Positions 1 through 5,260 of a stretch of 5,333 nucleotides of DNA are shown one piece after another. The DNA comes from Opitutia bacterium (GTDB lineage: Bacteria > Verrucomicrobiota > Verrucomicrobiia > Opitutales > UBA953). Location: contig CANHHS010000100.1 of assembly GCA_947460445.1 (NCBI GenBank), positions 1 through 5,333 on the forward strand, read 5' to 3'. Position 1 is the stretch's first letter. Every line of letters begins with the position of its first letter. Under the pieces are notes generated by a model. The model did not search any database. It saw only the letters and a program-made list of their open reading frames with translations, and had not been told where the DNA came from. The translations under genes were made by a program, and so were the position numbers.

Positions 1-1
1 G

Positions 2-340
2 GGGTCTGAAGGTGTACGCCTCTTTCGTGACGCCTGCCAGCATCTCGTTGACCAGGCACCCGATGAAGCTGTGCTCAAAGATCTCTCCGAGCATATTCTG
101 GCAGTACCGGGCGTGCGTGGATTTCACGCCTTCCGTGCCCGCCACTTGGGCGACCGACTCGAGGTTGATTTCCATTTACAGGTAGATGGTTCATGCACGG
201 TGGGTGATGGGCATGCCATTGCTGGACGGGTGAAGGCTGAGATCCGCGCAACGCATCCTGAAGTCGTCTCGATCCTTGTGCATGTAGAACCCAACGAACC
301 TCAGCACTTGAAGTCAGAAGGCCATAGCGGTATAAAGTAA
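2..340 (+). CDS. Cation diffusion facilitator (CDF) transporter, C-terminal fragment
   Basis: The frame is open from the window edge to a TAA stop, giving 113 codons; the N-terminal part with all transmembrane helices lies outside the window. The fragment reads as the cytoplasmic dimerisation domain of CDF zinc/iron/manganese efflux proteins (FieF/YiiP type), which export divalent cations in exchange for protons. Seen: an RLFRDA-type linker helix, then PGVRGFHAF, a VDFHLQV strand, a GHAIAGRV helix and an ILVHVEP strand, the usual alpha-beta order of this domain. By alignment from memory, His 42, 58, 71 and 94 and Glu 96 of the fragment match the regulatory metal site of E. coli YiiP, with Glu replacing its Asp285. 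An in-frame GTG at 71 is not a plausible start because homology continues upstream of it. Metal specificity cannot be told without the membrane half. The inhibitor gene follows after 7 bases. Confidence 0.85.
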   Translation, partial: GSEGVRLFRDACQHLVDQAPDEAVLKDLSEHILAVPGVRGFHAFRARHLGDRLEVDFHLQVDGSCTVGDGHAIAGRVKAEIRATHPEVVSILVHVEPNEPQHLKSEGHSGIK

Positions 341-347
341 CTCACTT

Positions 348-740
348 ATGCGCCTCATCCTTGCCTGTCTAGCTGCGGTTGTCTTGGCTGCCCCGAGTGA
401 TGCTGTACGGATTAATTTGCCGACAGATCGTACGGTTGATCTTTTTGTCGGACAGAAAGTTGAACTGACCATCGCTGGAAATCCAACGACGGGTTATAAG
501 TGGTCAGTGGCATCGATGCCGGAAGGTATCACTGAAGTTGGCGAGGCTGTTTATATTCAAGACCCTGCCGACTCGCCGGATGGTCATCGCCGTGTAGGCG
601 TTGGCGGTCGTTTTATTTTCACCTTTATCAGCAGTAAGGCTACCGAAGGTTCGATTAAGCTCGTTTACACGCGTCCATGGGAAAAAGACACACCGCCGAT
701 TCAAACAGCGGATGTCAAAGTGCGCGTGACCGCCCGTTGA
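348..740 (+). CDS. Secreted chagasin-like (MEROPS I42) cysteine protease inhibitor
   Basis: The 130-residue product starts with a short signal peptide (MR, a hydrophobic stretch to about residue 15, then a likely cut after Ser-Asp-Ala at 17-19), so the mature protein should act in the periplasm or outside the cell. The three loop motifs that wedge into the active site of papain-like proteases in the chagasin/I42 family are all present in order: NPTTGY at 45-50, GVGG at 84-87 and RPW at 109-111. Size and beta-strand pattern fit an Ig-like fold of about 110 residues. The early Cys7 is badly placed for a lipobox, so a lipoprotein is unlikely. The start follows the transporter stop by 7 bases with no clear Shine-Dalgarno; co-transcription is inferred from spacing. 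Its stop codon directly touches that of the opposing pseudouridine synthase gene. The target protease is unknown: it could be a host or prey enzyme or the cell's own. The family call is confident; inhibitory activity is inferred. Confidence 0.85.
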   Translation: MRLILACLAAVVLAAPSDAVRINLPTDRTVDLFVGQKVELTIAGNPTTGYKWSVASMPEGITEVGEAVYIQDPADSPDGHRRVGVGGRFIFTFISSKATEGSIKLVYTRPWEKDTPPIQTADVKVRVTAR

Positions 741-1832
741 TTACTCCGTCTCTTCGACAAAGCGTCGCTCGCCATAGGTTTTGGCGAGCCACTTTTCGAG
801 GGCGATGAAGTCTTTAGGAATCGGGGCCGTGAAGACCATGGTCTTACCTGTTACGGGATGGACAAGGTGTAGACGGTGAGCATGCAGCATCACGCGCGGC
901 ATGGGCCAGTTCGCAAAAATAGGGTTATCGAATTTTCCGTATGTACGGTCGCCGAGGATGGCATGTCCGAGGTGAGCAAGGTGTACGCGGATTTGGTGCG
1001 TTCGTCCGGTACGTGGACGTGCTCGGATGAGCGAGGCTTGAGCACCATAACGTGCTTCGACCTGCCAATCGGTAACAGCTTCTTTTCCATCATCGCTGAC
1101 GGCCATGCGCACGCGCACCATGCGGTGGCGGTCGATGGATGCCGACATCGTGCCTGAAAGTAGGCGAGGGACTTTGTCGACTAAAGCGATATACTCTTTG
1201 TCTGGTTCGCGTCCGGAGAATTGCTCAATCAGCCCGTGGAAGGCTGCGTCAGACTTGGCGACAATCATCACGCCGGAGGTTTCGCGGTCGAGACGGTGTA
1301 CAATCCCTGGGCGAATGGTTCCGCCAGCCGGGGCGAGTTTGCCTTTAGTTTGGTGAAGGAGTGCGTGGACGACCGATGTTTCGTCAGATCCGGTCACCGG
1401 GTGCGTGATGAGCCCTGCGGGCTTATTAATGACGATGATGTACTTATCTTCAAACAAGACAGGTAGGCCCATCTTGCGTGCACTTACGGTTGGCTTATCG
1501 GGTACTGGGAGAACGAGGTTGATCGAGTCGCCCGCTTCGACGGTTGCGCGTCGATCAACGACTTTTCCATTCACCTTCACTTGTCCAAGGTCGATAGCTT
1601 TTTGCACGCGTGAGCGACTGACACCTGGGATGAGCGCAGCGGCAACTTTATCCACGCGGTCGCGGGCTTGTTCATTGGTCGCGCGTAAGGTGTGAACTTC
1701 ACCTTTGGCTGCTTTAACAACCACAGGCTTGGGCTTAGCGACTGGCTTAGCTTTGGCGGGGATGGTCGCCTTGCTGCCAGGGGAGAACTTGATTTTGCGA
1801 GGCGTCTTCGCTTTGGGCTTAAATTTAGCCAC
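741..1832 (-). CDS. RluA-family 23S rRNA pseudouridine synthase (RluC/RluD type)
   Basis: This enzyme isomerises specific uridines in 23S rRNA to pseudouridine in the cytoplasm. Residues 58-108 form an S4 RNA-binding domain (SRSRVQKAI...GQVKVNGKVV). The catalytic domain follows from about 124: NKPAGLITHP (136-145), the signature HRLDRETSG (179-187) with catalytic Asp182, RTGRTHQIR (274-282) and HLAHLGHAILGD (284-295). The protein has 363 residues against about 320-330 for E. coli RluC/RluD; the excess is a Lys/Pro/Ala-rich basic N-terminus (1-46), likely disordered and RNA-binding. The start is GTG at 1832; there is no in-frame ATG before residue 121, after the S4 domain, so the GTG or another near-cognate start must serve. 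No Shine-Dalgarno is seen. It begins two bases after the aminopeptidase stop, suggesting translational coupling in one transcript. RluC versus RluD specificity cannot be settled from motifs, so no symbol is given. Confidence 0.93.
   Translation of the reverse strand: MAKFKPKAKTPRKIKFSPGSKATIPAKAKPVAKPKPVVVKAAKGEVHTLRATNEQARDRVDKVAAALIPGVSRSRVQKAIDLGQVKVNGKVVDRRATVEAGDSINLVLPVPDKPTVSARKMGLPVLFEDKYIIVINKPAGLITHPVTGSDETSVVHALLHQTKGKLAPAGGTIRPGIVHRLDRETSGVMIVAKSDAAFHGLIEQFSGREPDKEYIALVDKVPRLLSGTMSASIDRHRMVRVRMAVSDDGKEAVTDWQVEARYGAQASLIRARPRTGRTHQIRVHLAHLGHAILGDRTYGKFDNPIFANWPMPRVMLHAHRLHLVHPVTGKTMVFTAPIPKDFIALEKWLAKTYGERRFVEETE
767..789. other. Hairpin at the convergent 3' ends, possible weak terminator
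   Basis: GCTCGCCA (767-774) and TGGCGAGC (782-789) are perfect 8-bp arms around a 7-base loop, lying inside the last codons of the pseudouridine synthase gene. On the plus strand the stem is followed after two bases by TTTT, so it could end or stabilise the inhibitor transcript, which has no non-coding space of its own. The U-run is short, and the arms encode ordinary residues of the enzyme's C-terminus, so chance is a real alternative. Confidence 0.25.
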
Positions 1833-1834
1833 GA

Positions 1835-2953
1835 TTAGCGCGTCTTACCAAGGAGGTAGGCGGGGTTCAATTTCTGAAGGTCTTTCGGGATGAACATGCC
1901 GTCTTTACGGATGACTTCGCCGTCAAAAACAATTTCACCGCCACCGTATTCAGGGCGCTGAATGCAGACCATATCCCAATGCACCGATGAATTGTTTCCG
2001 TTGTCGGCCATTTCGTAGCACTTACCAGGGGTGAAGTGGAAGGAACCTGCAATCTTTTCATCAAAGAGAATATCCTGCATCGGGTTGAGGATGTGCGGAT
2101 TGAAGCCGATGGCAAATTCGCCGATGTAGCGGGCACCTGGGTCGGTATCGAGGATCTCATTGAGTCGCTTGGTGTTATTGGATGTCGCTTCGACGATCTT
2201 ACCCTTCTTGAAGACGAGACGGATGTTATCAAAGGAGACGCCCTGGTAGATGGTTGGGCAGTTGTATTGAATGACGCCTTCGACGCTGTCTTTGACCGGG
2301 GCGCTAAAGACTTCGCCGTCAGGGATATTGTATTCTCCGCCGCAAGGGACTGAGCCAATTTTCTTAATCGAGAAGCGTAGATCGGTCCCTTTGCCCTTGA
2401 TGTGAACCTTGTCGGCTCGGTCCATGCGCTTCTTGAGCGCAGCCATGCCGGGTATCATGCGAGCATAGTCGAGTGTGCAGACGCGGAAGTAGAAGTCTTC
2501 AAACGCTTCGCTGCTCATCTTGGCTTGCTGTGCCATGGCAGATGTTGGCCAGCGTAGCACGACCCACTTGGTTTTATTGACGCGCCAATCAATAACCGGG
2601 CGCAGAACTTTTCCAGCGAGTTTTGCTTTTTCGGTAGGTACGTCGCTTGCTTCGAAAATGTTATCGGAACCGCGGACAGCGATGTAGGCATGCATTTTTT
2701 TCATGCGGGCCAGTTCCATGTCTCTCACCAGAGCAAATTGTTCTTCGGTGCCGTGTAGATTCATCTCACGACCGACGCGGGCGCGTTGGATTTGCACCAT
2801 AGGTACCGCACCGCAGGAACGGGCTGCACGAATCAGTGCCACGACAAATGCATCAGGGATGTCGTAGGCGTCGATGAGCACGCGTTCGCCCTTTTTGAGG
2901 CGGGTGGAAAATCCGCAGAGTACATCTGCGAGCTGGTTGTACCGAGTGTCCAT
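1835..2953 (-). CDS. M29-type (aminopeptidase T/AmpS-like) metallo-aminopeptidase
   Basis: The 372-residue protein resembles peptidase family M29, cytoplasmic dimeric enzymes that remove N-terminal residues from peptides using two metal ions. The N-terminal half (1-175) has the substrate-side fold, including KKGERVLIDAYD near 20-31. The catalytic half shows likely metal ligands in family order: Glu214 (IPDGEVF), Glu279 (IGEFAIGFN), His306 (GSFHF), Tyr313, and His325 with Asp327 (SSVHWDM). This assignment is by motif recall against T. thermophilus and staphylococcal enzymes. The protein is shorter than the classic roughly 410 residues, and the stretch from Tyr313 to His325 is about 14 residues tighter. 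The ATG at 2953 places residue 1 just before the first conserved helix; no Shine-Dalgarno or clear promoter is seen upstream. It is the first gene of a likely two-gene transcript with the pseudouridine synthase and is divergent from groES. Role is probably peptide recycling; substrate preference is unknown. Confidence 0.87.
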   Translation of the reverse strand: MDTRYNQLADVLCGFSTRLKKGERVLIDAYDIPDAFVVALIRAARSCGAVPMVQIQRARVGREMNLHGTEEQFALVRDMELARMKKMHAYIAVRGSDNIFEASDVPTEKAKLAGKVLRPVIDWRVNKTKWVVLRWPTSAMAQQAKMSSEAFEDFYFRVCTLDYARMIPGMAALKKRMDRADKVHIKGKGTDLRFSIKKIGSVPCGGEYNIPDGEVFSAPVKDSVEGVIQYNCPTIYQGVSFDNIRLVFKKGKIVEATSNNTKRLNEILDTDPGARYIGEFAIGFNPHILNPMQDILFDEKIAGSFHFTPGKCYEMADNGNNSSVHWDMVCIQRPEYGGGEIVFDGEVIRKDGMFIPKDLQKLNPAYLLGKTR

Positions 2954-3093
2954 CGGCCGAGCGTGGTTAACTGGGCTGAAAAATGCAAGGAAAGGGCAGG
3001 GAAGTGTGACAATGGGCTGGGACAGCCTGTCGCTGGCAGGGGGTGACTCTGGGCTACGGGAGGCGCCAAATCACTGTGGATACCTTAATCATT

Positions 3094-3102
3094 TGCTAAA
3101 AT
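3094..3102 (+). promoter_or_regulatory. Candidate extended -10 promoter for groESL
   Basis: TGCTAAAAT reads as an extended -10 element (TGn followed by TAAAAT, five of six matches to TATAAT). No good -35 hexamer lies 16-18 bases upstream, as expected for extended -10 promoters. Transcription would start near 3109, giving a leader of about 80 nt. The element sits inside the left arm of the inverted repeat, so a bound repressor would block it. No other convincing promoter was seen between 2954 and 3191 for groES, and none for the divergent aminopeptidase gene. Confidence 0.4.
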
Positions 3103-3122
3103 GCCCGTTTCCCATTTTGGCA
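3094..3122 (+). promoter_or_regulatory. CIRCE-like inverted repeat, candidate groES operator
   Basis: TGCTAAAATG (3094-3103) and CATTTTGGCA (3113-3122) are inverted copies matching at 9 of 10 positions, with the single exception a T/G that would pair as a wobble in RNA, around a 9-base spacer (3104-3112). The HrcA operator CIRCE is TTAGCACTC-N9-GAGTGCTAA, so spacer length and near arm length agree but the sequence does not. Its position about 70-98 bases before groES fits a repressor site. Role is inferred from geometry and position only. Confidence 0.45.
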
Positions 3123-3143
3123 TCTCTCTTGCATATGTGCATT

Positions 3144-3159
3144 TGCCAGCCCGCTGGCA
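3144..3159 (+). other. Perfect hairpin/palindrome in the groES leader
   Basis: TGCCAGC (3144-3150) and GCTGGCA (3153-3159) are perfect 7-bp inverted arms separated by CC; as RNA this would be a 6-bp stem with a CCCG tetraloop. It ends 32 bases before the groES ATG and has no U-run, so it is not an intrinsic terminator and does not bury the start codon. It may stabilise the 5' end of the mRNA or be a DNA-binding site. Confidence 0.45.
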
Positions 3160-3191
3160 CCCTCTCCTCAACTACCTATACCTCATACACC
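3160..3191 (+). promoter_or_regulatory. G-free, Shine-Dalgarno-less groES translation leader
   Basis: The bases before the groES ATG are only C, T and A; the G-free run extends from 3158 to 3193. There is therefore no possible AGGAGG-type site. Such a leader would be unstructured and could load ribosomes through S1 or simple start-codon accessibility. The absence of G is seen; the mechanism is inference. Confidence 0.45.
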
Positions 3192-3500
3192 ATGGCAAAG
3201 AATACCAAACCCAACGTTAAACCCCTCGGCGACCGCGTTCTCCTTCAGCGTCTCAGCGAAGACACCGAAGAAGTTAAGGGCGGCATTATCATCCCCGACA
3301 CTGCAAAGGAAAAACCACAAGAGGCTACCGTCATTGCGCTCGGCACCGGTAAGGTCGACAAAGACGGCAAGTCGGTTGCCTGGGATGTTAAACTTGGCGA
3401 TACCGTCCTCATCGGCAAATACGCCGGTACGGAAGTGAAGCTGAATGACGAAATCTACATCCTCCTGCGCGAAGAAGAGATCCTCGCTGTCATTCGCTAA
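3192..3500 (+). CDS. groES: Co-chaperonin GroES (Hsp10)
   Basis: GroES forms the heptameric lid that caps the GroEL ring and encloses substrate proteins for ATP-driven folding in the cytoplasm. The 102-residue product matches the family's usual 95-103. It begins with the core strand VKPLGDRVLLQR (9-20), followed by the mobile loop (about 21-38) whose GGIIIPD (30-36) supplies the hydrophobic tripeptide that docks on GroEL, here Ile-Ile-Ile where E. coli has Ile-Val-Leu. The chain ends in the family strand EEEILAVIR. The ATG at 3192 is chosen because the product aligns from its first residues. The frame stays open upstream, and an in-frame ATG at 3135 would add 19 unrelated residues translated across the hairpin, so it is rejected. 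groEL follows after 34 bases in the same operon. Heat-shock control is likely, possibly through the inverted repeat at 3094-3122. Confidence 0.98.
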   Translation: MAKNTKPNVKPLGDRVLLQRLSEDTEEVKGGIIIPDTAKEKPQEATVIALGTGKVDKDGKSVAWDVKLGDTVLIGKYAGTEVKLNDEIYILLREEEILAVIR

Positions 3501-3534
3501 TCCACAGACTTCTAAACTCTAAACACCTAAATCT
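3501..3534 (+). promoter_or_regulatory. G-poor groES-groEL spacer without Shine-Dalgarno
   Basis: The 34-base spacer contains a single G (3507) and is rich in A, C and T, with repeated CTAAA words just before the groEL ATG. No terminator or purine-rich ribosome binding site is present. It resembles the groES leader in composition, which suggests that both chaperonin genes use the same SD-independent initiation. Confidence 0.4.
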
Positions 3535-5166
3535 ATGTCCAAGAAACAAATCCTATTCGATGAAGCTTGCCGTCGCAAGGTTCTCGCTGGCGTCTCCACG
3601 CTCGCCAAAGCCGTCAAAGTCACCCTCGGTCCTAAAGGCCGCAATGTGATGATTGATAAAAAGTTTGGCGCCCCGAAGGTCACCAAGGACGGTGTCACGG
3701 TCGCTAAAGAAATCGAACTTGATTGCCCATTTGAAAATATGGGTGCGCAGATGGTTCGCGAAGTTGCTTCCAAAACCGCCGACAAGGCTGGCGATGGTAC
3801 CACCACCGCTACCGTACTCGCTGAAGCCATCTACAAGGAAGGCTTGAAGTCCGTTGCTGCCGGTTCCAACCCGATCTTCATTAAGCGCGGTATTGATCGC
3901 GCGACCGAAGCTATCGTCGCTGAACTCGCAAACATCTCCAAGAAGATCAAGACCCGCGAAGAAATTAAGCAGGTCGCGACCGTCTCGGCTAACTGGGATG
4001 CCTCCATTGGCGACATCATCGCGGATGCGATGGATAAAGTCGGTAAGGATGGCACCATCACTGTCGAAGAAGCGAAGACCGTCGAAACCACGTTGGATGT
4101 GGTCGAAGGTATGCAATTCGACAAGGGCTACCTCTCCCCTTACTTCGCAACCAATGCGGAAACCCTCGAGGCCTTACTCGAAGACCCTTACATTCTCCTC
4201 TACGAGAAAAAGGTGTCTGCGATGAAGGACTTGCTCCCTCTCCTCCAAGAAGTCGCGAAGACCAGCAAGCCATTGCTGATTATCGCTGAAGAAATTGAAG
4301 GCGAAGCGTTGGCAACCCTCGTGGTTAACAAACTCCGCGGCACTCTGAACGTTTGTGCTGTGAAGGCTCCTGGCTTCGGCGATCGCCGTAAGGCCATGAT
4401 GGAAGACTTAGCTGTGCTCACCGGCGGTAAGTTCATCACCGAAGATATCGGTGTGAAACTTGAGTCCGTGAAGATTGCCGACCTTGGCCGTGCAAAGCGC
4501 GTTCAGGTCGACAAAGAAAACACCACCATCATTCAAGGTGCAGGCAAATCTTCCGAGATCCAAGGCCGCGTGAAGCTCATCCGTCGCCAGATTGATGAGA
4601 CCAGCTCCGACTATGATCGCGAGAAGCTCCAAGAGCGCCTCGCTAAGTTGGCTGGCGGCGTTGCCGTCATCCACGTCGGTGCAGCCACCGAATCTGAATT
4701 GAAAGAAAAGAAGGACCGTGTCGACGACGCCTTGCACGCAACCCGTGCAGCGGTCGAAGAAGGTATCGTCCCAGGTGGTGGCGTAGCCCTGCTCCGCACC
4801 GTGAAGGCAATCGATGCTGTCATCGCTAAGCTCGAAGGTGACGAGAAGGTTGGCGCACGCATTGTTCGTAAGGCTATCGAAGAACCCCTCCGCACGCTTT
4901 GCTTCAACGCAGGCACCGAAGGCTCCTTGATTGTCCAAGAAGTTCTCAAAGGTAAGGGCAACAATGGTTACAACGTCGCAACCGGCGAATACGAAGACCT
5001 CGTGGCTGCCGGCGTCGTCGATCCTACCAAGGTTACCCGTACCGCGATTGTGAATGCAGCTTCGGTTGCGTCTCTCTTGTTGACGACCGAGTGTCTGATT
5101 ACCGATCTGCCTGAAGACAAGAAGCCAGCAGGCGGTGGCGGTGACCACGGCCACGGCGAATACTAA
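3535..5166 (+). CDS. groEL: Chaperonin GroEL (Hsp60)
   Basis: GroEL assembles into a double-ring tetradecamer that binds unfolded proteins and, with GroES and ATP, folds them in its cavity. All domains are complete over 543 residues (E. coli 548). Equatorial ATP site: TLGPKGRN (30-37), GDGTTTA with Asp87 (86-92), catalytic Asp398, GGG (414-416) and Asp496. The apical substrate/GroES-binding residues Tyr199, Tyr203, Phe204, Leu234, Leu237, Leu259, Val263 and Val264 are all kept. Asp155 is present within SANWD, but its E. coli salt-bridge partner Arg197 is Lys here. The tail after DLPEDKKPA is GGGGDHGHGEY in place of Gly-Gly-Met repeats. The ATG at 3535 gives the normal family N-terminus; no Shine-Dalgarno precedes it. 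Intact catalytic residues and the adjacent groES argue that this is a working chaperonin. Other groEL copies cannot be excluded from this window. A strong terminator follows. Confidence 0.99.
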   Translation: MSKKQILFDEACRRKVLAGVSTLAKAVKVTLGPKGRNVMIDKKFGAPKVTKDGVTVAKEIELDCPFENMGAQMVREVASKTADKAGDGTTTATVLAEAIYKEGLKSVAAGSNPIFIKRGIDRATEAIVAELANISKKIKTREEIKQVATVSANWDASIGDIIADAMDKVGKDGTITVEEAKTVETTLDVVEGMQFDKGYLSPYFATNAETLEALLEDPYILLYEKKVSAMKDLLPLLQEVAKTSKPLLIIAEEIEGEALATLVVNKLRGTLNVCAVKAPGFGDRRKAMMEDLAVLTGGKFITEDIGVKLESVKIADLGRAKRVQVDKENTTIIQGAGKSSEIQGRVKLIRRQIDETSSDYDREKLQERLAKLAGGVAVIHVGAATESELKEKKDRVDDALHATRAAVEEGIVPGGGVALLRTVKAIDAVIAKLEGDEKVGARIVRKAIEEPLRTLCFNAGTEGSLIVQEVLKGKGNNGYNVATGEYEDLVAAGVVDPTKVTRTAIVNAASVASLLLTTECLITDLPEDKKPAGGGGDHGHGEY

Positions 5167-5167
5167 T

Positions 5168-5182
5168 TCAGGTTTATCCTGA
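5168..5182 (+). other. Small hairpin just after the groEL stop
   Basis: TCAGG (5168-5172) and CCTGA (5178-5182) form a perfect 5-bp stem with a 5-base loop, starting one base after the groEL stop codon and six bases before the terminator stem. It may help protect the mRNA 3' end; it is weak alone. Confidence 0.3.
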
Positions 5183-5188
5183 TGAAAC

Positions 5189-5215
5189 AAAGGGCGCCCA
5201 ATGGGCGCCCTTTTT
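5189..5215 (+). terminator. Intrinsic terminator of the groESL operon
   Basis: AAAGGGCGCCC (5189-5199) and GGGCGCCCTTT (5203-5213) are perfect 11-bp arms around the loop AAT. The stem core is GC-only and runs into TTTTT (5211-5215), which is interrupted by a G and then TT. It lies 22 bases after the groEL stop. The A-run on the 5' side gives a U-run on the other strand, so it could also stop transcription coming from the right. Confidence 0.95.
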
Positions 5216-5260
5216 GTTGCATCGGCTTGCTATGCCTTCGAAGCGGGTGTTGGCTGAAGC

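Noticed and set aside
1850..1857. AAGGAGGT on the plus strand, a perfect Shine-Dalgarno-like word
   Set aside because: It lies inside the minus-strand aminopeptidase gene, where it is the complement of codons for Tyr-Leu-Leu-Gly, and no plausible plus-strand gene starts after it.
3111..3118. CCCATTTT as a sigma-32-like -10 element for groES
   Set aside because: There is no CTTGAAA-like -35 element at the required 13-15 bases upstream, and the extended -10 reading with the overlapping inverted repeat explains the region better.
2874..3191. A longer in-frame start for groES reaching back to 2874
   Set aside because: The extra residues have no GroES homology, overlap the divergent aminopeptidase start and cross the candidate promoter. 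The family N-terminus matches the ATG at 3192.
2954..3191. A canonical CIRCE element before groES
   Set aside because: No match to TTAGCACTC or GAGTGCTAA was found; only the geometry is shared by the inverted repeat at 3094-3122.
3553..4116. A 187-codon minus-strand frame opposite the groEL 5' half
   Set aside because: Same explanation: an antisense shadow of groEL codon bias, with no start signal or recognisable domain.
4408..5190. A 260-codon open frame on the minus strand opposite groEL
   Set aside because: It lies fully antisense to a complete, well-conserved groEL and through its terminator. Long antisense frames opposite biased coding sequence are expected, and the translation resembles no family I know.
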